From: Lactiplantibacillus brownii
GTDB lineage: Bacteria; Bacillota; Bacilli; Lactobacillales; Lactobacillaceae
Length of the DNA stretch: 64,000 nucleotides
Assembly (NCBI RefSeq): GCF_031085375.1
Contig: NZ_JAVCWF010000001.1
Location: 124,001-188,000, forward strand
Direction: 5' to 3'
In this document: piece by piece, positions 1 through 7,443 of the stretch
How the letters are laid out: each line of letters begins with the position of its first letter
Position numbering within the stretch: position 1 is the first letter of the stretch
Notes under the pieces: model-generated
The model's input: the letters and a program-made list of their open reading frames with translations, nothing else
The model's database searches: none
What the model was told of the DNA's origin: nothing
Program-made: the position numbers and the translations under genes

Positions 1-1
1 G

Positions 2-130
2 ATATCTATCGCATATTTATATTATTCACTTGTGCCTTATTTATTTTTGATTAGTTTATCACTATGTTACTCACTACTGATGTTTTTGTTTAACATCAGT
101 ATGGTGAAACGCAGTTCAGAACAAAAGTAG
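2..130 (+). CDS. C-terminal end of a membrane protein, possibly AgrB-like (partial)
   Basis: An open frame enters from the left edge and ends at TAG 128-130, giving 42 residues. Most form one or two hydrophobic segments rich in Leu, Tyr and Phe, followed by a short polar tail ending KRSSEQK. The position directly upstream of an AgrD-like precursor suggests an AgrB-type membrane peptidase that processes and exports the autoinducer. That is inferred from gene order only, because no catalytic residues lie inside the window. The stop codon sits inside the stem of a strong terminator, so the next gene probably has its own promoter or is reached by read-through. Confidence 0.45.
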   Translation: MSIAYLYYSLVPYLFLISLSLCYSLLMFLFNISMVKRSSEQK

Positions 131-156
131 TGCTGTTGACAGCACTACTTTTTTTT
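125..156 (+). terminator. Rho-independent terminator between the partial gene and the agrD-like gene
   Basis: An 11-bp perfect stem AAGTAGTGCTG/CAGCACTACTT with a 4-nt loop is followed by a run of T. It overlaps the stop codon of the upstream gene. Confidence 0.9.
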
Positions 157-210
157 GTCATAAAAATTCATTTACTATAAGGTTATAAAGTTTGAAGGAA
201 GGTGATATTA

Positions 211-354
211 ATGTTAGGAAAATTAAAACATAATGTACTTCAATTATCGCTAAGACTTGCAGCAAATTCATTGTGTGTATGGTTTGCCTACACACCCCAA
301 AAGCCTGATGAGCTTAAAAAATATAACATTTGGAACAAGCAAGGTCATAAATAA
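211..354 (+). CDS. agrD: AgrD-like cyclic (thio)lactone autoinducer precursor, 47 aa
   Basis: A short ORF with a strong ribosome binding site (GAAGGAAGGTGAT) before ATG 211. The layout is that of AgrD pre-peptides: an amphipathic cationic N-terminus (MLGKLKHNVLQL), a core around Cys22 (ANSLCVWFAY) and an acidic/Pro C-terminal recognition tail (TPQKPDELKK). The core resembles the Clostridium perfringens peptide (TSACLWFT), so the likely signal is a five-residue thiolactone ring C-V-W-F-A with a short N-terminal tail. The precursor would be cut by an AgrB protease and sensed by an AgrC kinase. Neither kinase nor response regulator is in the window, so both should lie to the left. It is the first gene before the circular bacteriocin locus, which suggests quorum control of the bacteriocin. 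Confidence 0.78.
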   Translation: MLGKLKHNVLQLSLRLAANSLCVWFAYTPQKPDELKKYNIWNKQGHK

Positions 355-372
355 GACAAGGCGGTGGATGAA

Positions 373-1818
373 ATGTATAGGTTTTATCCATTATGGAAAT
401 TAACCACACTTAGAACGTATCGTATTAATGTCCATAGAAAAAAACTATCGCTAAATAATAGTTTTCCCTATTTACCCGATAATGTAATTGCATTTATTAG
501 TATTTTATTAAGTAGTACAAATCTGGTTACTTCGATTTTGTTTCTTCCTGTCATGTTACTTATCATTTTAAAATACAATTACTTTGCGGTTGCAGTACCT
601 ATTTACTTAAGAATATGGACATTGATTCAAACAAAAAAAGTGTTTGAAAACACTACTGGACAGAATGCAACTAATAATAGTTTTTTTAATACGTCTAGGG
701 AAAAATTTCTTCTACAAATTTTGAAATATATAGATGTTCAAACATTGACTATTTTATGTATTTTAGTCGTTTCATTTGGTGTGAAAGCGCTAATGTTAAA
801 AAACATATATAGCTTGTTAGGTTTAGTATTTATCACATATTTACTCATAGTATTATTTTCAAAAGATGATTTTGCCTTAGTTCTAATTCCAATCACATTG
901 AATTTTGTCCTTCTGATTTCCTTAAATAATCTTTTTTCGGAAATCATTTGGAATAATATATTAGATTTTAAAATATTTATGCAGCAAAATAGCGATCTGA
1001 AATTAAACTATTCTGAATTGTTTCAGATCTTTGTCTTATCAACAATTGCTATAGACTGTATCGTACACGTAATTATTGTTCTATATAAGCAACTAATAAA
1101 GAATCATTTGAATAAGATACCTAGGATTAAAAACAAAAAAATAAAAATACTCAGCGAAAGCGTTATTCAATATCGTAACTTTTTAAATACGTTATCTATT
1201 TCTGAATATTTTTCTAACTTTATTCCTATTCCCTCGCTCTTGGTTATAACATTAGCTTTCGTCGCTGAGTATCCACAAAAGCAAGTTTTATTTCCACTAT
1301 TTCTTGGAGTAATAGGTTGTGCTACTAATGCACGAATAATTTTTAGAAACCCATATTTTTTTCAATACTTTAAAAGTAAAAAGGAACGGCAATTAAACAC
1401 AAATAGTTTTTTCAGAATATATTTGGAAAAATTAGCTTTATTACTTTACAAGAACCAATTCTTTATTGTATATGGCACGGTTTTGTGTGCTCTAGCTTCT
1501 CATGGAAACATACATTTAAAAAATATTGCCATACTAATACTAGTATTGTTGGCTTCCATGATATTACCACTTTCAGAAAAAAGCATAATTATATATAACT
1601 ATGCAGACATTAAAGATGATTATGCTGAATTAACCGGTGGCATTACAATATTGGCTTTTATTTTCGGCCTATTAACACTATGTTTTGTCATAATTGGAGT
1701 TTCACTTACGAATGCTACCTTTAAAACAAATACCCTAGTGTTAAATTACTTGATTATTTTCCTACTATTTGGCGGGCTACGAACATATTTAAATAATAAA
1801 TTTCAGGTGGTGATCTAA
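373..1818 (+). CDS. Polytopic membrane protein of the circular bacteriocin locus (AS-48B-like role)
   Basis: A 481-residue protein with about ten hydrophobic segments and no recognisable catalytic motif. I start it at ATG 373 because AAGGCGGTGG sits 5 nt upstream; GTG 364 is possible. Circular bacteriocin operons characteristically carry one large multi-helix protein of unknown biochemical role (As-48B in enterococci) needed for maturation, circularisation or secretion. Position, size and topology match, but I recognise no clear sequence identity. The next gene starts directly after its stop codon (TAATTG), indicating translational coupling. Codon usage is strongly A/T-biased like the rest of the block. 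I found no HATPase motifs, so it is not an AgrC kinase. Confidence 0.6.
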   Translation: MYRFYPLWKLTTLRTYRINVHRKKLSLNNSFPYLPDNVIAFISILLSSTNLVTSILFLPVMLLIILKYNYFAVAVPIYLRIWTLIQTKKVFENTTGQNATNNSFFNTSREKFLLQILKYIDVQTLTILCILVVSFGVKALMLKNIYSLLGLVFITYLLIVLFSKDDFALVLIPITLNFVLLISLNNLFSEIIWNNILDFKIFMQQNSDLKLNYSELFQIFVLSTIAIDCIVHVIIVLYKQLIKNHLNKIPRIKNKKIKILSESVIQYRNFLNTLSISEYFSNFIPIPSLLVITLAFVAEYPQKQVLFPLFLGVIGCATNARIIFRNPYFFQYFKSKKERQLNTNSFFRIYLEKLALLLYKNQFFIVYGTVLCALASHGNIHLKNIAILILVLLASMILPLSEKSIIIYNYADIKDDYAELTGGITILAFIFGLLTLCFVIIGVSLTNATFKTNTLVLNYLIIFLLFGGLRTYLNNKFQVVI

Positions 1819-2001
1819 TTGAAAGCTTTTTATTATCTTTTTGTATTATTCTTGTTTGTTTTTCAAACTCACCTCATTTATAAAAACTATTTTTTATATC
1901 GATCAAAAAAAGGCAAGAAATATAAACTTTCATTGATTGTTTATGTGATCTCGTTAACCTGCACGGTTCTTGCAGGACTCGCGCTAGTGTTAAACATTTG
2001 A
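1819..2001 (+). CDS. Small two-helix membrane protein of the bacteriocin locus, 60 aa
   Basis: A 60-residue peptide beginning at TTG 1819, directly after the TAA of the previous gene, with AGGTGGTGATC as ribosome binding site. It has two hydrophobic segments (about residues 4-22 and 37-58) separated by a cationic loop (YRSKKGKKYK). Small cationic hydrophobic proteins are regular members of circular bacteriocin operons (As-48C1/D1, CclI) and often act in immunity. That role is plausible here but unproven. Tight spacing on both sides puts it in one operon with its neighbours. Confidence 0.65.
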   Translation: MKAFYYLFVLFLFVFQTHLIYKNYFLYRSKKGKKYKLSLIVYVISLTCTVLAGLALVLNI

Positions 2002-2015
2002 TTTGAGGTGTGTAT

Positions 2016-2657
2016 ATGGGAAACAAGTTATCTATCTATTTAAGAAATGTGAGATATAAAAATAATAGTTTGGTCGTCCTGAAAACGATTGATATCAACA
2101 TAAAAAATTTCGGGCTTTATCAAATCAAGGGACCTAACGGTGTTGGTAAAACGACATTCTTCAAGACTCTAAATGGTGAACTTTTCCCTGAAGAATCAAA
2201 TATATGTATAAAAAATTCCAAAATTAATATTTTTAAATCTAATAGAATAATATTATTTGATAGTGACTTTACAGGGTATTTATATTTAACGCCACTAGAA
2301 TATATAGAAATACTGGCCAGTGTATTTGGTCTAAATATAGATAAACCAGTTTTTGATTCCTTGTATAGATCTTCAGGGCTATCTGCTTATGAAAGCTATT
2401 TTATTAAGGATTTGTCTCAAGGTAATAAGCAGAAATTAGCCGCAATATTACCTTGTATTTTCAACCTTGAATTTATTTTGCTAGACGAATCGTTTGAACA
2501 TATGGATACAGAATCTAAAGGGATATTTTTAAATTGGATTAAAAATAATAGAGCTGAAAAGTGGATTTTCGTTATTTCGCATAATGATACTTTTGATGAA
2601 TTGGAACCAGCTACCCTTCTACTTAATAATAATGGGGAACTTACTTATGCTGAATAA
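2016..2657 (+). CDS. ABC transporter ATPase of the circular bacteriocin locus
   Basis: A 213-residue ATPase with Walker A (GPNGVGKTT, about residues 39-47), a signature-like LSQGNKQKL and Walker B (FILLDESFEHMD). The start is ATG 2016, 5 nt after GAGGTG. In circular bacteriocin clusters a stand-alone ATPase (As-48D, CclT type) pairs with the SpoIIM/DUF95 membrane protein for export and self-protection. That partner follows here with an 11-nt overlap. The signature has Gln in place of the usual second Gly (LSQG for LSGG), a tolerated variant. It probably acts at the cytoplasmic face with the membrane proteins encoded on both sides. Confidence 0.85.
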   Translation: MGNKLSIYLRNVRYKNNSLVVLKTIDINIKNFGLYQIKGPNGVGKTTFFKTLNGELFPEESNICIKNSKINIFKSNRIILFDSDFTGYLYLTPLEYIEILASVFGLNIDKPVFDSLYRSSGLSAYESYFIKDLSQGNKQKLAAILPCIFNLEFILLDESFEHMDTESKGIFLNWIKNNRAEKWIFVISHNDTFDELEPATLLLNNNGELTYAE

Positions 2658-3170
2658 ATTCCCCTCAAAACTAAAGTATTTTGCCCTTTTAGTTCCGACT
2701 ATATCATTTATAACAGGTATTCTGTATTCTATTGTCACTTCAAAATTTTTATCTCCCTCAACTAAGCCGGTTTTAGATGCTGAAGGGATATTGACTAACT
2801 TTATCGGGATATTTTCTCATAATCTTATAGTATATTTTTTGATTGTAATTTCTGGAATATCCATATATATCATAAATACCATTAGCATTTCATTCAATTT
2901 TTGGATTTTGGTGCTAGCGTAGCAAACCAAATTTTATCAAATAATCAACACGGACTACTTATTTATTCACATGCACTCTTTGAGGTTCCTGAGTTGATAA
3001 TTTGTTACTATATTTCATTATGTTTTTCGTATCTAATATTATGCAAATTACGAAGTAATGATATCTACTTTTTTAAATCATTTAAGTCGGTAAATAAATT
3101 AATTCTTATTTCTATTTTACTTCTTTTAGCAGGAGCCTTTACAGAATCCATTATATTGAATTTAACCTAA
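2647..3170 (+). pseudogene. SpoIIM/DUF95 family membrane protein, split by a -1 frameshift
   Basis: Two overlapping frames make one DUF95 (SpoIIM) protein of about 174 residues. The first runs from ATG 2647 to TAG 2922, with two helices. The second runs from about 2901 to 3170 and holds the family hallmark HALFEVPELI (usually HGxFELPA) and the terminal GAFTESI helix. They would join if the run of five T at 2898-2902 were six T long, reading SFNFLDFGASVANQ. DUF95 proteins are near-universal in circular bacteriocin clusters and act in maturation, export and immunity. The break may be a sequencing error in a homopolymer, programmed slippage, phase variation or a real lesion. The second half has no convincing ribosome binding site. 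Confidence 0.72.
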
Positions 3171-3184
3171 TTTGGAGGGAAATT

Positions 3185-3676
3185 ATGAAAGTATCAGGAA
3201 AAAACAAAATTTTGAAAATATCAAGTATCATCTTGTTGCTAGTTTATGGAATAGTAAGTTGGGTCTCGTCCAATAGAATTATGCAAAGTAAAGAACTGGC
3301 TAACAGTGGCTTATCAATTGAAAATGGGCATACTGCAATAGTAATTAAAAGCATATCTGTCAGTTGGTTAATTGGTAGCTTTTTGATGGGGCTAGTTATT
3401 GTGTATCTAATTTTAAGATGGCTATTCCTACGCTTTATTGATCAAGGAGAATCAAAAAAAGCCTTTAGTAATATCTTTTTTCTAAATACAAATTTCAAAC
3501 TCGTTTTTCTGATTGCTATTAATTTATTTAATATATCTGCTCTTTTGAAACCTTATGTAATTCTCTTAATCACAATTTTACTAGCGTTACTCTTGAATTT
3601 ATATGTATTTCGAAATTTAAACACTGCAAAAAAATGGTTTGCGGTAATTCCGTTTGCACTTTCCTATGTAATTTAA
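3185..3676 (+). CDS. Four-helix membrane protein of the bacteriocin locus, unknown function
   Basis: A 163-residue hydrophobic protein with helices at about 11-28, 58-80, 98-115 and 121-140, and short charged loops. ATG 3185 has GGAGGGAAATT upstream, 14 nt after the stop of the DUF95 frame, so it belongs to the same operon. I do not recognise the family. Its place just before the bacteriocin gene makes a role in immunity or secretion likely, as for other small polytopic proteins in these loci. Transcription probably ends or attenuates at the long hairpin that follows. Confidence 0.6.
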   Translation: MKVSGKNKILKISSIILLLVYGIVSWVSSNRIMQSKELANSGLSIENGHTAIVIKSISVSWLIGSFLMGLVIVYLILRWLFLRFIDQGESKKAFSNIFFLNTNFKLVFLIAINLFNISALLKPYVILLITILLALLLNLYVFRNLNTAKKWFAVIPFALSYVI

Positions 3677-3682
3677 AAATAT

Positions 3683-3749
3683 ATTTGAACACTGCAAAGT
3701 GATTATCATCAATATCTTGTCAGTGATAGTTAATTTGCAGTGCTCAAAT
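3683..3749 (+). promoter_or_regulatory. Long-stem, long-loop hairpin upstream of the bacteriocin gene
   Basis: The arms ATTTGAACACTGCAAA and TTTGCAGTGCTCAAAT pair with one mismatch around a loop of about 35 nt. There is no T-tract, so it is not a classic terminator. It lies between the processing genes and the structural gene and may act in RNA stability, processing or attenuation. A similar hairpin follows the structural gene. Confidence 0.6.
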
Positions 3750-3799
3750 TAATAAAACTGTTGGTAATTTGTCTTATTTGAAAGGAAAAGGTGATATTT

Positions 3800-3994
3800 A
3801 TGTTAGCTGAACTTACAGGTGTTGGAATTAGTTCTGGAATTGCGGCAACAATTATTGATTGGATCAATGCGGGGTTAACGGTAGGTACTATTTTAACTTT
3901 AATTAGTGGTGTTGCATCAGGTGGCTCATGGCTTCTTGCCGGTGCTAAAACAGCACTTAAATCTGGTGGTAAAAAAGCTGCAATTGCTTGGTAA
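3800..3994 (+). CDS. Class I circular bacteriocin precursor (AS-48/carnocyclin type), 64 aa
   Basis: A 64-residue cationic hydrophobic peptide. The centre INAGLTVGTI matches the carnocyclin A segment INAGLTVGSI, and the C-terminus KKAAIAW matches the Ala-Ile-Ala-Trp end of leucocyclicin Q, lactocyclicin Q and (VIAW) AS-48. These peptides are joined head to tail after removal of a very short leader. The mature ring would join Leu2 to Trp64 (63 residues) if only Met1 is removed. ATG 3800 has an excellent site (AAAGGTGAT, 5 nt). GTG 3791 would instead give a four-residue leader MIFM, the leader length of carnocyclin, so the leader is uncertain. The predicted fold is 4-5 amphipathic helices that permeabilise target membranes. 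Maturation and export genes lie on both sides. Confidence 0.88.
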   Translation: MLAELTGVGISSGIAATIIDWINAGLTVGTILTLISGVASGGSWLLAGAKTALKSGGKKAAIAW

Positions 3995-4035
3995 GAAATT
4001 AGTACTGTAACTTTTTAAACATTAATTTGGGTACT

Positions 4036-4091
4036 ACTAATGAGCTTCACTTGGAAATGTTTTTTAATATTGACACGTGGAGCTCATTAGT
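4036..4091 (+). promoter_or_regulatory. Long-stem, long-loop hairpin downstream of the bacteriocin gene
   Basis: The arms ACTAATGAGCTTCAC and GTGGAGCTCATTAGT pair over 14 of 15 positions around a 26-nt loop that contains TTTTTT. It lies 41 nt after the bacteriocin stop codon. It may stabilise the abundant structural mRNA or partly terminate transcription. Confidence 0.6.
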
Positions 4092-4117
4092 GATTTTAAA
4101 AAAGGGAGATGACTTAA

Positions 4118-4171
4118 TTGAACCTTTGGTACTTATTATTTGGTGATAATTCTGGTGGGGGGGCTTTCTAA
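4118..4171 (+). CDS. Possible 17-residue microprotein between bacteriocin gene and exporter
   Basis: A TTG-started frame of 17 codons lies 6 nt after AAAGGGAGATGA, one of the better ribosome binding sites of the locus. It encodes an aromatic N-terminal half (NLWYLLFG) and a Gly-rich tail (DNSGGGAF). It sits between the downstream hairpin and a strong terminator, so it could be the last cistron of the bacteriocin transcript. I do not recognise it. It could be a tiny immunity or helper peptide, a signal peptide, a leader ORF, or chance. The only support is the ribosome binding site and position. Confidence 0.4.
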   Translation: MNLWYLLFGDNSGGGAF

Positions 4172-4198
4172 GAATTTATCATAAAAGTAAATAATTCT

Positions 4199-4240
4199 GA
4201 ATAAATGCAGCTCAAATATTTGAGCTGTATTTATTTTAGA
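4199..4240 (+). terminator. Palindromic terminator before the exporter operon
   Basis: AATAAATGCAGCTCAAAT pairs with ATTTGAGCTGTATTTATT with a single mismatch, followed by TTTTAG. It separates the bacteriocin transcript from the exporter genes. Confidence 0.8.
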
Positions 4241-4315
4241 AAGATATGGGTTTAAACGTAGCCATCTGCGAACTTATTTGTTTCGCTAGGCACAAAATGA
4301 TAGGAGTGAATACTT

Positions 4316-5359
4316 TTGAAAAAAAGAAGATCATGGTCGTTAGTTCTAATTATTGCATCGTTAATAATTCTTACTGTAGTTTGTGTTTTCTACTTGCACA
4401 AAGAAAACACATCGAAAGTAGCTTACAAGCCCAATTTAATAACTATAAAGAGCATGCCTGACTTAACTGAGTCTGGGAAAGTATATGCGAAAAAGGTTCA
4501 ACAGTTAAAAATACCCGATGGCACAATTTCACAAATTAATATAAAGAATGGTCAGTCTGTTATTAAAAATGATATCGTGCTTACCACACATGATGAAAAA
4601 GCAGAGAGTCAGTTATCTTCAATAGAGCAAAAAATTCAAAGAAACCAGAGATCAATTTTATCTCAAGATACATTAGTTACTGTCCTTCAAAGAAAATTAA
4701 CTTCGTCAGAAAATAGTAACGACGAATTAAAATTACAGTTAGTACAAGAACAGAATAACTTAGAGGACTTACAAGGCGATTTAGCGTTACTTCAGAGTAA
4801 ATACAATGAAGTAAGCAGTAAAATTAATCAAACTCTTGTAGCACCTTTTGATGGCATAATAAATTTAAATGATACTAAAACGGGAAAGCCAGAGTTGATC
4901 CTTCACTCTCAGGGGTTAGAGATTCACACAACTATTTCAGAATATGACTATACTAAAGCAACTGTAGATAATAAAGTTAAGATTTTTACTTTATCAGATA
5001 GAACAGAAAAAGTAGGAAAAATACAATTTATTTCAAAGACCCCTAGTGATACAAATAAAAAGAATTTCTCTTTATACAATATGGTAGTACAAACCCATGA
5101 TAATTTTATGGAAGGACAAAGCGTTAGTGTATCGATTCCGCAAAGCGGATATAAGGTCCCCTTAAAAAGTATACAGAAAAAAAAGGACAACTATTATATA
5201 TATAAAATTGATAAATATGATGTTGCCCACAGGATAAGGGTAAACATTACCAAAAAGGATTCGTTTTATATAGTAAATAGTGGCTTGAAACCTGGTGATG
5301 TTATTATAGCTGATCCAACAAATAAGCTCTCTGATGGAACTGAGGTAAAGTCATCATGA
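4316..5359 (+). CDS. Membrane-fusion (HlyD/RND-adaptor-like) subunit of the bacteriocin ABC exporter
   Basis: A 347-residue protein with one N-terminal membrane anchor (residues 7-26), a first half of the lipoyl domain (GTISQINIKNGQSV), a Gln/Glu-rich coiled coil (about 95-165), the second lipoyl half (APFDGIINLND) and a beta-rich C-terminus. It corresponds to As-48F in the four-gene As-48EFGH system, a second ABC transporter that increases secretion and self-immunity. The TTG start at 4316 is supported by TAGGAGTGA 6 nt upstream. Its end overlaps the ATPase start by 4 nt (ATGA). Confidence 0.85.
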   Translation: MKKRRSWSLVLIIASLIILTVVCVFYLHKENTSKVAYKPNLITIKSMPDLTESGKVYAKKVQQLKIPDGTISQINIKNGQSVIKNDIVLTTHDEKAESQLSSIEQKIQRNQRSILSQDTLVTVLQRKLTSSENSNDELKLQLVQEQNNLEDLQGDLALLQSKYNEVSSKINQTLVAPFDGIINLNDTKTGKPELILHSQGLEIHTTISEYDYTKATVDNKVKIFTLSDRTEKVGKIQFISKTPSDTNKKNFSLYNMVVQTHDNFMEGQSVSVSIPQSGYKVPLKSIQKKKDNYYIYKIDKYDVAHRIRVNITKKDSFYIVNSGLKPGDVIIADPTNKLSDGTEVKSS

Positions 5360-6033
5360 TTTCTATTAAGAACTTGAATAAGTACTATAAACAAGGAAAT
5401 AATTCAGTACACATCTTGAAAGACATTTCTTTTGATGTTACCGCTGGAGAGTTTGTTTCTATTATGGGACCATCTGGTTCAGGTAAATCCACACTAATAA
5501 ATATTATTGGGTTTTTAGACGATAGTTTTAAGGGCTCCTATTCTTTTAAAGACCAAGAAACTAGTGTGCTAAACAAAGCTAGTAGATCTAATTTAAGAAA
5601 TAGGAGTGTTGGCTTTATTTTTCAGAACTTTAAACTCATAAATAATCTTACCGTAGCTGAAAATATTGCGTTGCCGTTGTTGTATAGAGGTGCACCCCAT
5701 TTGGAAATAGAACAACGTACAAATGAAATTCTGGAAAAGGTAAATTTACTGAAATTCAAAGAAGAATACCCTTTAATGCTATCTGGTGGTCAACAACAAC
5801 GGGTATCGATTGCCAGAGCGCTTATTAATAATCCTAAATTCTTAATTGCAGATGAACCAACCGGTGCCCTTGATTCTATTACATCCCAAGATATTCTTAA
5901 TATTTTTATCCGGTTAAACCGTATAGGTACCACAATTATCATGGTTACTCATGATAAAAAGGTTGCTGAAAAAAGTCAACGTATTCTACATATTGTTGAT
6001 GGTTCTATAAATAGTGATAGGAGGCTGTTATGA
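5356..6033 (+). CDS. ABC exporter ATPase (MacB/LolD type, As-48G-like)
   Basis: A 225-residue ATPase with Walker A GPSGSGKST (about 37-45), Q-loop FQNFKL, signature LSGGQQQRV, Walker B LIADEPTGALD and the switch His in MVTHD. This is the MacB/LolD (FtsX-partner) class, which moves peptides by mechanotransmission. It is flanked by an adaptor and an FtsX-type permease with 4-nt overlaps on both sides, so the three form one translationally coupled unit exporting or expelling the circular bacteriocin. Confidence 0.92.
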   Translation: MISIKNLNKYYKQGNNSVHILKDISFDVTAGEFVSIMGPSGSGKSTLINIIGFLDDSFKGSYSFKDQETSVLNKASRSNLRNRSVGFIFQNFKLINNLTVAENIALPLLYRGAPHLEIEQRTNEILEKVNLLKFKEEYPLMLSGGQQQRVSIARALINNPKFLIADEPTGALDSITSQDILNIFIRLNRIGTTIIMVTHDKKVAEKSQRILHIVDGSINSDRRLL

Positions 6034-7220
6034 CTCACATAGACACGTTTTCAACTGCATTGAGATCTTTGAAGAGTCATCCAAAGAGAAGCTTTTTGAC
6101 CATTCTAGGAATAGTGATTGGTGTGGCAGCAGTTATTGCAATAATTTCATTAGGAAACGGGTTAAAAAGTGCAACATTAAGAAACCTGCAAACAACGCAT
6201 TCTGGGCAACAAACTGCAGAAATAAGCTATACATCTAACGACTATGAGAATAAAGATAATGGCTTTGACAACGGCGATATTACGCTGTTACTCAATACTT
6301 CCTCCTTACATTTAAACAAAGTTAAACTTATAAATGAAGATGGTGTAAAAACACCTGCCAGTATGAATGTGGATTTAAATGGAAAGGAAGTAGAAAAAGC
6401 TGTTAAATTTGTCAAAAAAAGCAATCTAATTCTCCTAGCTGGAAGGCAAATAACGATAAGTGATAATAATTTAAGAAACAATGTAGTCCTAATTAATGAA
6501 AAAACAAGTAATCTATATTTTATAAATAGCAAGACAGCATTACACAACAACATAGACGTTGAAGGCACTAGTTATAGAATAATTGGAGTGTTTAAAAACA
6601 TAGATTCTATCGATGAAACGTCTACAGACATGGTTATTCCGCGAGCATCTTTCAATGAAAACAAAAAAACTACCGGCAGTAATAAGATCAAAATAATATT
6701 TGATAATGGTATCAATGTTAATAGAACAAGTAAAAAAGCATCTAATTTGTTAAATAAGAAAGGTAGTCATAAGTATGTGGGAAGTTATACCTATACAAAT
6801 TTAGGGGCCATTTTAGAAGGTATAGGATCAGTTATAAAGGGACTAACGTATTTTATTAGTGCCATTGCAGGAATATCTTTATTTATCGCAGGAATTGGGG
6901 TAATGAATATGATGTATATATCTGTTTCTGAGAGAACACAAGAGATTGGAATACGATTGGCTATTGGTGCGACACGTCAGAATATTATGGAGCAATTTTT
7001 GTTAGAGGCAATAATACTGACCAGCCTAGGTGGTGTTTTAGGGTTAGTTATAGGTGGCACTGTTGCATATAGCATTTCATTATTCTTGCCCTTTCGAGCC
7101 GTTATTACCCTTGGGTCAGTTGTATTGGCTGTAGGAGTGTCAACAATTGTAGGATTGATTTTTGGGCTATTACCAGCTAAACAAGCTTCTAACCAGAACT
7201 TAATCGATGTACTTAGATAA
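6030..7220 (+). CDS. MacB/FtsX-type ABC permease (As-48H-like)
   Basis: A 396-residue permease with the MacB topology: an N-terminal helix (about 20-42, FLTILGIVIGVAAVIAIISL), a large extracellular domain (about 50-260), and three C-terminal helices from about 270 (FISAIAGISLFIAGIGVMNMM) with the FtsX motif ERTQEIGIRLAIGATR. It completes the adaptor/ATPase/permease exporter. It ends the AT-rich block; the next features are a long inverted repeat and a parS site. Confidence 0.92.
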   Translation: MTHIDTFSTALRSLKSHPKRSFLTILGIVIGVAAVIAIISLGNGLKSATLRNLQTTHSGQQTAEISYTSNDYENKDNGFDNGDITLLLNTSSLHLNKVKLINEDGVKTPASMNVDLNGKEVEKAVKFVKKSNLILLAGRQITISDNNLRNNVVLINEKTSNLYFINSKTALHNNIDVEGTSYRIIGVFKNIDSIDETSTDMVIPRASFNENKKTTGSNKIKIIFDNGINVNRTSKKASNLLNKKGSHKYVGSYTYTNLGAILEGIGSVIKGLTYFISAIAGISLFIAGIGVMNMMYISVSERTQEIGIRLAIGATRQNIMEQFLLEAIILTSLGGVLGLVIGGTVAYSISLFLPFRAVITLGSVVLAVGVSTIVGLIFGLLPAKQASNQNLIDVLR

Positions 7221-7332
7221 AAATAAGACTATTTCTGCTGAGTTAAGAAAAACAGGCTGTTTTTCCAGCACCTTTAACCACTCAATTCACTGTTACTATT
7301 AACATTATGACGTACCCACTATACATTAGGGT

Positions 7333-7418
7333 CCCAGTTTGTTCACGAAAAATAGTCTAGTACCATATTGCCTAACGATTCTCAAAGGTACTAGACTATT
7401 TTTCGTGAACAAACTGGG
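7333..7418. repeat. Perfect 32-bp inverted repeat with 22-bp centre
   Basis: The arms 7333-7364 (starting CCCAGTTTGTTCACG) and 7387-7418 are exact reverse complements. The stem is far longer than a terminator needs and there is no T-tract after it. It lies exactly where the AT-rich bacteriocin block gives way to ordinary chromosome. It may be a non-autonomous element remnant, a junction scar or a bidirectional terminator. Confidence 0.85.
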
Positions 7419-7443
7419 TTAAAGAATTTAAATTCAATCCGGA

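Noticed and set aside
373..1818. The 481-residue membrane protein as an AgrC-type kinase, given the adjacent agrD
   Set aside because: It has membrane segments to the end and no His-kinase or ATP-binding motifs, and it fits the large membrane protein of circular bacteriocin loci.
2901..3170. The second DUF95 half as an independent gene
   Set aside because: No usable ribosome binding site, and the two halves join into one family-length protein with one base added.
4246..4461. A 71-residue frame overlapping the start of the adaptor gene
   Set aside because: It overlaps the adaptor in another frame, lacks a ribosome binding site and has no recognisable pattern.
7240..7275. Hairpin AAAAACAG/CTGTTTTT after the exporter operon as a strong terminator
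   Set aside because: Short stem with almost no loop and no good T-tract after it; too weak to list as a feature.
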